Shown piece by piece: positions 44,658-53,215 of a DNA stretch of 64,000 nt (the first letter of the stretch is position 1; every line of letters starts with the position of its first letter). The position numbers were made by a program, and so were the translations under genes. Source of the DNA: Candidatus Kapaibacterium sp. (GTDB lineage Bacteria; Bacteroidota; Ignavibacteria; Kapaibacteriales; HRBIN21); the NCBI GenBank assembly GCA_938084565.1, contig CALKEU010000006.1, forward strand, positions 25,897 through 89,896, given 5' to 3'. A model generated the notes under the pieces. It was not told the origin of the DNA and made no database searches. It saw only the letters and a program-made list of their open reading frames with translations.

Positions 44658-46169
44658 TCACGACACCGCCGCCCGCGCTAGCTCCTTGCCTCTGACGAGC
44701 GTACGATAGAGCTCGGCGTAGTGTCGGGCAGCGTGACGCCAGGAGAAATCCTGCGCCATGCCATTGGCCACCAATCGCTGCCAGAGCTCCGGCTGCTGGT
44801 ACAATTGGAGGGCGCGTTCGACTGCTGCACGAAGCGCCTCTGCTGTGGGCTCTTCGAAGACGATACCCGTCCCCTCACCAGTTGCCGGATCAAAATCGAC
44901 AACCGTATCGCGCAGGCCCCCCGTTGCTCGAACAATGGGAACTGTGCCATAGAGCATCGAGTACATCTGGTTCTGCCCGCACGGCTCCTGCAGCGACGGC
45001 ATCAAGAACATGTCGGAGCCTGCCTCAATGAGGTGAGCCAACGCTTCATCAAAGCCGAGGTGGAGGGCAAAGTACCGGGGAAACTGGCGCTGGAGCTTCT
45101 GGAGGGCGCTTCGGTATTCGGATGCCCCATCCCCGAGAAAGACAATCTGCAGGTCACGGCGCGCCAAGAGTGTCGGGGCCGCTTCCAGGAAGAGCTCAAT
45201 CCCCTTAACCGGATGGAGGCGCATAATGACCCCGATGACAGGCAGCTTGGGATCATAGCGCAGCTCGAAGCGCTGCAAGAGCTGTTGCTTGTTGAGCGGC
45301 TTGGTAAGCCAAACTGTCTCGGCGTCATAACGATGGTCTAGGTACGGATCTGTCCGCGGATTCCACACCGTGGGATCGACTCCATTGAGGATGCCGATGA
45401 AGCTCTCTGGATGACGCCGACGCAATAGCTCGTCGAGACCGCCTGAGTCGACCACACCGGTCAGAAGCTCGTGCGCATAGCTCGGGCTGACGGTCGTTAC
45501 AACATCTGCAAACTCAATGCCTGCCTTCACGAAGTTGACCATGCCCCGGTGCAGCAGCTGCTCAGCATAGCGCTCAGGCAGTCCTGTCTTAGCAAAAGTC
45601 TCTGGGGGAAAGACCCCCAGCTCCGTGAGCGAATGGAGGGTAAAGAGCAGGCGCGTGCGTCGAAATTCCGTCGGGTACAGGGCACGGACATACGCTCCCA
45701 CCATCGCCGTCTGCCAGTCATTGTAGTGGATGACGTCTGGAAACCATCGCAGAAAGCGACACATCTCCACTACCGAGCGGCAGAAGAAGAGGAAGCGCTC
45801 GTCGTTGTCCGCATACGGCTTCCCTGTCTGCGGGTCGCTGTAGAGCCCCTTTCGGCTGTCGAAGTAGGCGTAGTTGGTCGTCACGTAGACTTGAGCCCGC
45901 ACGCGCGGATTTTGCAGGGTGGAAGATTTAATAGAGGCCGGCTCCACCCGATGCCCTACCGGGATTTCGATGATGCGCAACCGTCGAATCTCGTGAATGT
46001 GGTTCTTCCGCTCGCTGACACACCCGTACTTCGGCAGCATGACGCGGATATCGACACCGAGCTCCCGTAGGGCCATCACGAGACCATACGAGACGTCGGC
46101 CAATCCCCCTGTCTTCGCAAACGGGTAAACTTCCGGCGAGACGAAAAGAACGTTGATTGGTCGGGGCAT
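44658..46169 (-). CDS. glgA: Glycogen synthase (GT5)
   Basis: Transfers glucose from ADP-glucose to glycogen. The 503-residue protein has the N-terminal VLFVSPEVYPFAKTGGLADV with the nucleotide-binding KTGGL, VIHYNDWQTAMVGAYVR, the second-domain GVIMRLHPVKGIELFLEA and the C-terminal sugar-donor loop PSLQEPCGQNQMYSMLYGTV. The catalytic Glu of the EPCG(L/Q)xQ motif is present. It is probably monocistronic: 55 bases from the M24 gene, 115 bases from the gene upstream, with a TAATTTTG box in that gap. Confidence 0.96.
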   Translation of the reverse strand: MPRPINVLFVSPEVYPFAKTGGLADVSYGLVMALRELGVDIRVMLPKYGCVSERKNHIHEIRRLRIIEIPVGHRVEPASIKSSTLQNPRVRAQVYVTTNYAYFDSRKGLYSDPQTGKPYADNDERFLFFCRSVVEMCRFLRWFPDVIHYNDWQTAMVGAYVRALYPTEFRRTRLLFTLHSLTELGVFPPETFAKTGLPERYAEQLLHRGMVNFVKAGIEFADVVTTVSPSYAHELLTGVVDSGGLDELLRRRHPESFIGILNGVDPTVWNPRTDPYLDHRYDAETVWLTKPLNKQQLLQRFELRYDPKLPVIGVIMRLHPVKGIELFLEAAPTLLARRDLQIVFLGDGASEYRSALQKLQRQFPRYFALHLGFDEALAHLIEAGSDMFLMPSLQEPCGQNQMYSMLYGTVPIVRATGGLRDTVVDFDPATGEGTGIVFEEPTAEALRAAVERALQLYQQPELWQRLVANGMAQDFSWRHAARHYAELYRTLVRGKELARAAVS

Positions 46170-46218
46170 TGAACTCGTCTTGTGACTGCCGCAAGCACTC
46201 GCCGCGCAAAATCATTTG

Positions 46219-46226
46219 CAAAATTA
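46219..46226 (-). promoter_or_regulatory. Putative TAnnTTTG promoter of glgA
   Basis: TAATTTTGCA on the minus strand, preceded by a T5 tract, ends 49 bases before the glgA ATG. It lies in the 115-base gap behind the neighbouring membrane-protein gene, which otherwise holds nothing recognisable. Confidence 0.5.
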
Positions 46227-46284
46227 CGGAAAAAGCCCCGCCCTTCCCCGCCGGAACTCTTCGCACCCCCGCGTTTGCAAGAGA

Positions 46285-46977
46285 CTACACCACGCGCTTG
46301 CCGAGCACAGCGTATACGTAGCCCGTATACCCCAAATCCACGGCAATCAGCCCCGTATAAGCCGCTATGGCGTAGAGAGCAAGGATAACATCTCTCACCG
46401 CCCCTTCATCCGGTAAGAGGGCCGACAGAATCGCGTAGACAACAGCAGCGGGGATGGCATAAATGAGGTAGACGGCAACCAACCCAAAGAAGAGCGTCCA
46501 CTTCTCCCCCTGCGTAGCTTGCCAGCTCTGGCGTAGTGCATCCACTGCTCCCACTCCACGGTCCACCAGCACCAAAGGGGCCAACAGCCATCCCAAGGCA
46601 AGGACTACTGCCGGAATGACCAAGAACAGCAGCCCCAACAGGATGCCCAGGATTATGAGTCCTGTCAAAATGAACCAATCTGCCATGGCGTGTCGGTAGC
46701 GCCGGTCGAAGATGAAAGTCGGATCAATCCGCTGCCGGCGGCTCAGGAGGAGAGGCGCACCGATGGTGACGGCAATCGTTGTCCCAACGTTGACGTAGGG
46801 GATCCACACTGTCAGGACCCACAGCACAAGCATCAGAAAGATACGGAAGTACTGCCCGAATCCCCAGCGGAAAGAGTACGAGAGGATGTCACCGAAGCTG
46901 AGTACCTCCGATACCTCAGGAACGGCCGGGGGTTGCGCTGCCATTGGCTGCTCTGGAGGAAGTTGCGGCTCAGCCAT
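46285..46977 (-). CDS. Multi-pass membrane protein, function unknown
   Basis: A 230-residue protein with a proline-rich cytoplasmic N-terminus (about 1-25) and five or six hydrophobic segments: FRIFLMLVLWVLTVWIPYVN, ILTGLIILGILLGLLFLVIP and LFFGLVAVYLIYAIPAAVVY among them. The pattern 'FSFGDILSYSFRWGFGQYFR' and 'APLVLVDRGVGAVDALRQSW' resembles DUF975/glycerophosphodiester membrane-domain families, in which a conserved loop with Ala-Leu-x-x-Ser recurs. I cannot name it. The ATG at 46977 (MAEPQLPP) is chosen over an upstream start with weak residues. It follows the T9SS cargo gene by 56 bases. Confidence 0.7.
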   Translation of the reverse strand: MAEPQLPPEQPMAAQPPAVPEVSEVLSFGDILSYSFRWGFGQYFRIFLMLVLWVLTVWIPYVNVGTTIAVTIGAPLLLSRRQRIDPTFIFDRRYRHAMADWFILTGLIILGILLGLLFLVIPAVVLALGWLLAPLVLVDRGVGAVDALRQSWQATQGEKWTLFFGLVAVYLIYAIPAAVVYAILSALLPDEGAVRDVILALYAIAAYTGLIAVDLGYTGYVYAVLGKRVV

Positions 46978-47033
46978 GACCGTGCCTTGAATTGTGGTAC
47001 TTGACAACCCTCCCAGCAGTTACCGGGAGTGCA

Positions 47034-48368
47034 CTATGGCAATACCAGCACTGGGGTTGACCGTTGTCCGCATGGCGTGTTCATCCGGAGCAGATACCAG
47101 CCACAGACCAGCCGGCTCGGGAGTTGCCATACCAAGGAGTGCCACCCAGCCTCCCGCCATCCTTCGTCAATGTGAGCCACCCTCCGACCTATAACATCGC
47201 GGAGCTCCCACTCGAGGGGCCCACTCTCGATGAGAGCATATCGCAAGAGCAATAGGTCAGGGGCCTGCACGTGCACGACGACCTCTGCTGTCGACAGAGG
47301 AGGTGTTGCAGGAGTCGATGTGACGATAGGCCGAGAACGATAGAGCCCTCCGCCTGTGAGCCCAGCAAAGGCAATGACTCCGTGATGAGTCTCCCATGGT
47401 GGGAGCGCCACAGTCCGCACTGGGACACCCTGAGGAAGCCCATCAGCGTGGCGTTCCCATGCCGTACCGTAAGAACCGCTCACCCATACGCCCGTGGTAT
47501 CGCCAGCCGCTACCCAGTAGCGTGGATCGAAAGGATGTTCAGCCAGAGCCGTCACACGCACCCCCGGTGCCCCAACGAGACGCCACGTCCTGCCCCCGTC
47601 TTCGGAGCGATAAATTCCGCGGCCCTCGCTCTGCGTTTCCGAAAGCAGTGTATCAGCGCCGCAGAGGAGGACCCCAGGCTGATGGCGGGATGGCACAACA
47701 CACCAGATACGCAGATTGCCCAGGCCGAGCGAATCTTTCTGCCACGTCTGCCCATCGTCGGAAGAGCGCCATACGCCACCGGCCAGATACCCATCGGCGG
47801 CTAAGTACACAAAGCTATCCGTGACAGCAATATCACGAGCCTGCACAGGGAAGCGTAGGTCGCCCACACAGGTAGCAAAGGTGTCTTGGGATACTCGGTA
47901 GCCCTGGTTTGTGTTCAAGACCGCGGCAAACCACACAGGGGGAGGGCCCGGGCGCACCTGGAGCCGCACCACATGCGCCTGACACCGTGGCCGTTGCGTC
48001 CACTGCCATGTGCGCCCACCATCGCTAGAGAGTACCACACCGCCGGTAGCAATATCGACCACGGCGGCAAGCCATAGCTGCCCTATAGGCAGAATATCCC
48101 GCACCGAAAACCCCATGAGGCGAGGTTCGCTGAAGGTGCGGCCACTGTCGAGACTGACGCGAAAGCCTTGCCCACCGTAAAACTGGATGTTGCTCCGCCA
48201 TATCTCTGCCACTGGCGGGACAGAATCGCCACATACGATAACCATCGCCGGATCTGTCTCCGGGCACACAATACGGTGAACAAACGGTTCAACCCCCTCG
48301 ACTGGACTCCACACCTGTGCGATGGCGCTCAGAACACATCCTATCCCCACACTAGCCCACCGCCACAT
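47034..48368 (-). CDS. Secreted beta-propeller protein with T9SS-like tail
   Basis: About 444 residues: a signal peptide, then several Asp-box/BNR propeller repeats (FRVSLDSGRTFSEP, VVLSSDGGRTWQWTQ, VWRSSDDGQTWQKDS, IYRSEDGGRTWRLVG). The last 70 residues form a compact beta domain (LEWELRDVIGRRVAHIDEG to the C-terminal VLVLP) resembling type A T9SS sorting tails. Such proteins are typically surface or extracellular sialidase-fold or photosystem-stability-like propellers without proven enzyme activity. The first in-frame codon is TTG at 48398; the ATG at 48368 gives a better signal sequence, and a TATTTTGC element lies about 30 bases before it. Confidence 0.8.
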   Translation of the reverse strand: MWRWASVGIGCVLSAIAQVWSPVEGVEPFVHRIVCPETDPAMVIVCGDSVPPVAEIWRSNIQFYGGQGFRVSLDSGRTFSEPRLMGFSVRDILPIGQLWLAAVVDIATGGVVLSSDGGRTWQWTQRPRCQAHVVRLQVRPGPPPVWFAAVLNTNQGYRVSQDTFATCVGDLRFPVQARDIAVTDSFVYLAADGYLAGGVWRSSDDGQTWQKDSLGLGNLRIWCVVPSRHQPGVLLCGADTLLSETQSEGRGIYRSEDGGRTWRLVGAPGVRVTALAEHPFDPRYWVAAGDTTGVWVSGSYGTAWERHADGLPQGVPVRTVALPPWETHHGVIAFAGLTGGGLYRSRPIVTSTPATPPLSTAEVVVHVQAPDLLLLRYALIESGPLEWELRDVIGRRVAHIDEGWREAGWHSLVWQLPSRLVCGWYLLRMNTPCGQRSTPVLVLP

Positions 48369-48413
48369 CCATACCCTCGTGCTGAGGTCCGAGCGCAAAA
48401 TAGCGAAAAGCCT

Positions 48414-49319
48414 CTATTCCGCGTTCTGTGCAGCCCCAGAGGCCAGCGCGCGGTCAAAGGTATCGTAGTCAGCGTAGGAAATCACGGTGTAGAGTTGCGC
48501 TCGTGTCTGCATTCGAGGGACATATTCTTGAGCAGATCCCGTGCGACGCAGATGCGCATAGAACTCCTCCATGGCCTTGGCTGCCACTCGGAGCGCAGAG
48601 ACGGGAAAGAGGGCGATCTCATAGCCAAGCGCAAAGACTTCCTCTGCCCGCAACGGTGGGGTCTTCCCAAATTCGGTCAGATTCGCCAGCAGCGGTACCG
48701 GCAGCGCTGCCCGGACTGCCTGGAACTCTTCACGACTCTCGAGTGCTTCGGGAAAGACGATGTCTGCCCCTGCCTCCACATACATCCGTGCTCGAGCAAT
48801 GACCCCTTCCACCCCCTCGTGCTCACGCGCATCGGTACGCGCCACAATGAGTAGTGTGGGGAAGAGTTGCTTGAGAGCGCGAATCTTCTGCACGAGTACC
48901 TCTGGGGGCACCAGTCGCTTGCCCGACAGATGTCCACACCGTTTCGGCATCTCCTGATCTTCAAGCTGAACGGCGGCCACCCCGGCATCGACTAGTTCTC
49001 GTCCCAGTCGCACGGTGGTGAACATCTCGCCAAAGCCAGTATCGGCATCGACAAGGAGGGGGAGCCGGGTGACGCGGACCAACGCACGCGCTCGTGCTAC
49101 AAGTTCTTCCAACCCAATGAGCCCGATATCGGGTAGCCCCATACTGGCCGAAAAGGCCGCTCCCGAGAGGTAGAGTGCCTCAAAACCTGCTGCCCGAGCT
49201 ATGAGTCCTGCCAGGGGATCATGAGCCCCAGGCAACACAAGGCGCCCGCCTTGCACAAGCCGGCGCAAGCGCTCAGCGAGCTCAAGCTGCACCGGTGGCG
49301 GCTCCAGAAGCCACGCCAT
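48414..49319 (-). CDS. prpB: 2-methylisocitrate lyase
   Basis: Cleaves 2-methylisocitrate to succinate and pyruvate, the last step of propionate oxidation. The 301-residue TIM-barrel protein of the ICL/PEP-mutase family has LPLLVDADTGFGEMF, QLEDQEMPKRCGHLSGK (the Cys-Gly-His active-site motif with catalytic Cys) and ARTDAREHEGV. Translation starts at ATG 49319, overlapping the prpD stop by one base (TAATG). The gene order prpC-prpD-prpB makes the assignment firm over isocitrate lyase or oxaloacetate hydrolase. Confidence 0.95.
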   Translation of the reverse strand: MAWLLEPPPVQLELAERLRRLVQGGRLVLPGAHDPLAGLIARAAGFEALYLSGAAFSASMGLPDIGLIGLEELVARARALVRVTRLPLLVDADTGFGEMFTTVRLGRELVDAGVAAVQLEDQEMPKRCGHLSGKRLVPPEVLVQKIRALKQLFPTLLIVARTDAREHEGVEGVIARARMYVEAGADIVFPEALESREEFQAVRAALPVPLLANLTEFGKTPPLRAEEVFALGYEIALFPVSALRVAAKAMEEFYAHLRRTGSAQEYVPRMQTRAQLYTVISYADYDTFDRALASGAAQNAE

Positions 49320-50752
49320 TACACCCTGGCCGGATGCACCCACAGCTCCAAAAAGCTATCCGCAGCCATATCCAGCACCTCCTCCCCTTCGACCATCAAC
49401 CGGAACAGGCGCTCTGCTTGACGCTCAGGGAAGGCCATGCTGAGCGCTTGCCGGAACTTTTCCTGCAGCAGCGGCTGTGCCTCCGCTCGCCGCCGTCGAT
49501 GGCCGAGAGGATATTCTACGAGAACACGCTCGCTAGCCGTCCCATCGCGGAAGAATATCTGCACGGCATTGGCAATCGAACGCTTGTCCGGGTGGAGATA
49601 ATCCCGGCTGAAATCCGGATTCTCCCGAACCTGCATTCGTGCAATGAGCTCAGCAATCCGCGGGTCGGAGGCAATCGGTTCCTCGTAGTGGGCGTACGTG
49701 AGCTCCCCATACAGCAGCGCCACCGCTGTCATGTACTGCAGCGAGTGGTCCCGATCGGCTGGGTTCCGGAAGGGGCCAGGTTTGTCGATGATGCGCACGG
49801 CGGCTTCTTGGGTCTCAATGACGATGCGCTCAATGTCTGCATATCGCTCTCGAGCGAGCGGATGGAGCTGGAGCGCTGCCTCTACGGCCGTCTGCCCATG
49901 GAACTCCGCCGGATAGGCAACTTTGAACAAGACATTCTCCATGACGTAACTCCCCAACGGGCGCACAAGGCGCACTGCTTCTCCACCCAACACGACTGTT
50001 TCAAACCCCCAGACCGGGGCGCTCAAGGCCGTCGGATAACCCGGCTCTCCCTGGAGGGCCAGCATAGAGAGCCACACACCACGACTGGTCGCTTCAGCAG
50101 CTGCCCATGACTTACGGGGACCCGTGTTGGGGAAATGCCGATACGTCCGCAGCGCTATCCCATCGATGAAAGCGTTGGAGAGCGCGCTGAGCACTTCGTG
50201 CCGCCCGCCTCCTAGCAAGTGCGTTGCCACCGCCGCAGAAGCCACCTTGACAAAGTGTACGTGGTCAAATCCCCGCCGGTTCAGGCTCACCCCCAGGGCT
50301 AACACTCCCTGAATCTCATACGCTTTGATGGCTGCTGTCAAGAGGTCACGCACCCGATAGGGTTGCTCGCCGTATCGGCGCCGAAGCTGGCTGCGATAGT
50401 CTGCCACCGCCAGCACTGCCCCGAAGTTATCGGAAGGATGCCCCCACTCGAGGGCTAACCATGTGTCGTTGTAATCCAGCCACCGGATCAGAGCCGTGAT
50501 GGCGAAGGCTCCTTGTACGGGATCGACAACGTGGGCCGTCCCCGGCACCCGAACCCCACCGGGGACTACTGTCCCCGGCACCAGTGGCCCGATGAGCTTG
50601 GTGCACTCCGGTTTCTGCAACGCAAGCAGAGCACACGCCAGCGCATCCATCAGCGCCAGGCGTGCCGTCCTATAGGCTTCCTCGCTCTCAATGCGCGCCG
50701 AGACGACATATTCGGCGATCTCCTCCAGAACGGCGTCGTACTTCATGGCCAT
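49319..50752 (-). CDS. prpD: 2-methylcitrate dehydratase (MmgE/PrpD family)
   Basis: Converts 2-methylcitrate to 2-methyl-cis-aconitate. The 477-residue protein has the MmgE/PrpD pattern: RLALMDALACALLALQKPEC, RWLDYNDTWLALEWGHPSDN, then GVSLNRRGFDHVHFVKVASA. The C-terminal swapped domain begins near PAEFHGQTAVEAALQLHPLA. It follows prpC immediately; two Met codons (50752 and 50746) are possible starts, both within the correct frame. Length is standard. Confidence 0.95.
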   Translation of the reverse strand: MAMKYDAVLEEIAEYVVSARIESEEAYRTARLALMDALACALLALQKPECTKLIGPLVPGTVVPGGVRVPGTAHVVDPVQGAFAITALIRWLDYNDTWLALEWGHPSDNFGAVLAVADYRSQLRRRYGEQPYRVRDLLTAAIKAYEIQGVLALGVSLNRRGFDHVHFVKVASAAVATHLLGGGRHEVLSALSNAFIDGIALRTYRHFPNTGPRKSWAAAEATSRGVWLSMLALQGEPGYPTALSAPVWGFETVVLGGEAVRLVRPLGSYVMENVLFKVAYPAEFHGQTAVEAALQLHPLARERYADIERIVIETQEAAVRIIDKPGPFRNPADRDHSLQYMTAVALLYGELTYAHYEEPIASDPRIAELIARMQVRENPDFSRDYLHPDKRSIANAVQIFFRDGTASERVLVEYPLGHRRRRAEAQPLLQEKFRQALSMAFPERQAERLFRLMVEGEEVLDMAADSFLELWVHPARV

Positions 50753-51868
50753 TTACACGTGCAATCCTCGCGGCCCTGTGTAGAGCACTCGCGGACGATA
50801 GAGCCGATTGTCACGATGCTGTTCAATGATGTGCGCCAGCAGGCCAGACGTCCGAGCAGCAAAGAAGATCGGTGTATAGAGCTCGATCGGGATGCCCAAG
50901 AGGTAGTAGACCGGTGCAGCGTAGTAGTCCAGGTTGGGATAGAGCCCCTTCTCAGCGCGCATGACATCTTCCCCTCGCTGGCACATAGCCAGGAGCTCTT
51001 CTCCCTGTCCCTGTGCAGTGACAAGCTCGCGCAGGGTCTCTTTCAATAGCTGGGCTCGGGGATCCATCCGGCGCATGTAGACCCGATGCCCAAAGCCCAT
51101 GATGCGCTCTTTTCGGGCCAACTTTTGCCGTATGAGTGCTTCCATGCCCTCGGCATCCCGGGCCTCCAGCAGCATGTACATAACTGCTTCGTTGGCCCCA
51201 CCATGGAGCGGTCCCTTGAGCGAGGCAACAGCAGCGGTCAATGCGCCATAGACATCCGCCAGCGTCGAGGCCACTACTCGAGCGGCAAAGGTCGAATTGG
51301 GCAACTCGTGCTCGCTGTATGCAATCAGACTCTGCTCAAAGGCTCGCACTTCGGCGTCTGTTACTTCACGAGCCACAATGGCACGCAAGAAGTTCGCTGC
51401 AAAGCCGTACTGCGGATCGAATGGGCGCGGGGGCTCACCGTGCGTACTGCGCACCAGATTAGCCACAATTTGGGCAACCTGCCCGATAAGACGCGGGGCC
51501 CTTGCGCGATCGAGCTCGGGATCGGGGCTATTGGCCTCAGGATCAAAACCCGCCAAGGCCGAAACCGCTGTCCGGAGCCGGTCCATAGCATGCATGGTAG
51601 CCGGAAGTTTGGCCAAAATCTCGTAAATGGTCTCCGGCACGGTTGCGGTCACCATCTCCCGCTCGAGTTCCGTGCGACGGGCCTGCTCGGGTAGATGCCC
51701 GTCCAAGAGGAGCCCAACGACGTCGACGTAACCGACACGGCGGATGAGTTCGAGCAGATTATAGCCCCGGATGACGATCTCCTCGTTTTCCGTGTCCAGG
51801 AACGAAATCTGCGTCTCAGCGGCAATAACCCCCTCCAGACCGGGGCTGTAGGCGCGTTCGTCAGCCAT
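50753..51868 (-). CDS. prpC: 2-methylcitrate synthase (citrate synthase family)
   Basis: Condenses propionyl-CoA with oxaloacetate. The 371-residue short-type citrate synthase has the catalytic residues of the family: SLKGPLHGGANEAVM (His), RIMGFGHRVYMR (His) and LYPNLDYYAAPVYYLLG (Asp). The N-terminus begins with SPGLEGVIAAETQISFLDTE, as in PrpC and short citrate synthases. Specificity for propionyl-CoA is inferred from its place ahead of prpD and prpB, since PrpC and GltA are hard to separate by sequence. A TAGCTTTG promoter element lies 38 bases upstream. Confidence 0.93.
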   Translation of the reverse strand: MADERAYSPGLEGVIAAETQISFLDTENEEIVIRGYNLLELIRRVGYVDVVGLLLDGHLPEQARRTELEREMVTATVPETIYEILAKLPATMHAMDRLRTAVSALAGFDPEANSPDPELDRARAPRLIGQVAQIVANLVRSTHGEPPRPFDPQYGFAANFLRAIVAREVTDAEVRAFEQSLIAYSEHELPNSTFAARVVASTLADVYGALTAAVASLKGPLHGGANEAVMYMLLEARDAEGMEALIRQKLARKERIMGFGHRVYMRRMDPRAQLLKETLRELVTAQGQGEELLAMCQRGEDVMRAEKGLYPNLDYYAAPVYYLLGIPIELYTPIFFAARTSGLLAHIIEQHRDNRLYRPRVLYTGPRGLHV

Positions 51869-51905
51869 TGCGTGGCCCTCAGCGGTACCGACACACCGAC
51901 AGACG

Positions 51906-51913
51906 CAAAGCTA
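51906..51913 (-). promoter_or_regulatory. Putative TAnnTTTG promoter of prpC-prpD-prpB
   Basis: TAGCTTTGC on the minus strand, preceded by T6, ends 37 bases before the prpC ATG. The short 77-base gap after the E1-alpha gene holds both this element and a stem-loop with a T-run, so the operon boundary is placed here. Confidence 0.6.
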
Positions 51914-51914
51914 C

Positions 51915-51948
51915 AAAAAAGCCCTCCGCCGAGCCGTGGCGCCGGCTC
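51915..51948 (-). terminator. Putative terminator of the hslVU-E1-alpha operon
   Basis: The 6-base-pair stem GAGCCG/CGGCTC with a 6-base loop (51931-51948) overlaps the E1-alpha stop codon. A run of six T residues on the minus strand (A6 at 51915-51920) follows 10 bases downstream. The distance is longer than usual for intrinsic terminators, so its strength is uncertain. Confidence 0.4.
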
Positions 51949-53215
51949 ATAGGAAGACATTCCGCAATGCCTCCTCAGCAGCCGGAAAAGGGCGACGGAG
52001 AACGTCTTCGATGGCCGTCCGCAGCTCGTGCCGGATACGCTCGCGCAGGGCTGCTACCTGCTCCGGGGTCAGAATGCCGCGCTCGTGCAAAAAGCGGGCA
52101 TAGCGCTCCACCGGGTCGCGGGCTTCCCAGTATCGACGGATTGCTTCGGGAACATAAGCTGCATCATCATGCTCGGCATGTCCCCGCATGCGAAAGGTGA
52201 GCGTCTCCAGCAGCGTCGGACCCTCCCCACGGCGAGCACGTTCCACGGCACGGCAGCATGCCTCGTAGACAAGCTCTACATCCGTACCATCGACAACTTC
52301 CCCGAAGCACCCATAGCCGAGAGCGCGATAGGCAAGGAAGCGGCAAGCATATTCCTGCTGATTCGGGGTCGAGTAGGCATACTGATTGTTCTCGATGACA
52401 ACTACCACGGGGAGCCGGTGAACGGCGGCAAAGTTGACCGCCTCGTGAAACTCCCCTGTCTGTGCCCCTCCATCGCCGATGAAGGTCATCACGACCGTAT
52501 CCTCCCCCTTCAGACGGGCTGCCAGCGCATAGCCAACGGCCACAGGCACCATCGCTCCCAGATGGGAAATATTGCCGTAGATGCGGCGTTCGGGATCGGC
52601 ATAGTGGACCGTGCCATCTGTCCCACGGGTCAGGCTCCCCTGACGCCCCAGGTGCGTGGCCACGAGAGCTTGAAGGTCTTGACCCCGTACGAAGTGGACT
52701 CCGATATCCCGGTGCATGGGGAAGAGGGCGTCGTGGGGGCTGAGTGCGTAAGCAGCCCCGACAGAGACAGCCTCATTGCCCATCTGGGCAAAGACGCCAC
52801 CGATGGTATGCCCCTGCCGATAGAGGCGGATGAAGGCCTGATCGAACTCCCGAGCCCAGAGCATCCACTCCAAGAGGTGGCATCGCTCCGAATCGGTCAG
52901 CCTCTCCGAGGCCCGAATGGGCGGAATTGGGGCGCTTTCGTCCGGGAGTGCCGGTGTCGGTTGCCAGCCCGGAGGAATCGCCTGCGGTATGAGCAAACCG
53001 AGGAGTTCTTCCCCGAGCAGGTGCACCCAGGCAACCTCAGGAACATGCATGACTAGGAGAGGAAGTGGAAGGCGACCCGTCTGCCGCCAGCGCCGTACCG
53101 TCGCTACGGACACACCCAGACGGTGCGCAAGCGCTCGCTCCCCAGGCTGTCCGAGCGCCTGCTCCAGCGCTCGCCAGAGCCGCTCGATGACGGCCTTCTC
53201 AAACCGAGCTTCCAT
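51947..53215 (-). CDS. 2-oxoacid dehydrogenase E1-alpha with N-terminal helix-turn-helix
   Basis: Residues about 115-410 are a thiamine-diphosphate E1-alpha subunit (pyruvate or branched-chain 2-oxoacid dehydrogenase): MLWAREFDQAFIRLYRQG, MHRDIGVHFVRGQD and the ThDP motif GDGGAQTGEFHEAVNF ending VVVVIENN (247-277). Ahead of it, residues 1-60 hold a well-formed helix-turn-helix, ALAHRLGVSVATVRRWRQTG (28-47), joined by a Pro-rich linker (about 77-105). The start is probably genuine: its ATG overlaps the hslU stop by one base (TGATG), giving translational coupling. No E1-beta or E2 gene is adjacent. The HTH may be a DNA-binding or a protein-interaction module; what it does on an E1 subunit is unknown to me. 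Confidence 0.85.
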   Translation of the reverse strand: MEARFEKAVIERLWRALEQALGQPGERALAHRLGVSVATVRRWRQTGRLPLPLLVMHVPEVAWVHLLGEELLGLLIPQAIPPGWQPTPALPDESAPIPPIRASERLTDSERCHLLEWMLWAREFDQAFIRLYRQGHTIGGVFAQMGNEAVSVGAAYALSPHDALFPMHRDIGVHFVRGQDLQALVATHLGRQGSLTRGTDGTVHYADPERRIYGNISHLGAMVPVAVGYALAARLKGEDTVVMTFIGDGGAQTGEFHEAVNFAAVHRLPVVVVIENNQYAYSTPNQQEYACRFLAYRALGYGCFGEVVDGTDVELVYEACCRAVERARRGEGPTLLETLTFRMRGHAEHDDAAYVPEAIRRYWEARDPVERYARFLHERGILTPEQVAALRERIRHELRTAIEDVLRRPFPAAEEALRNVFL

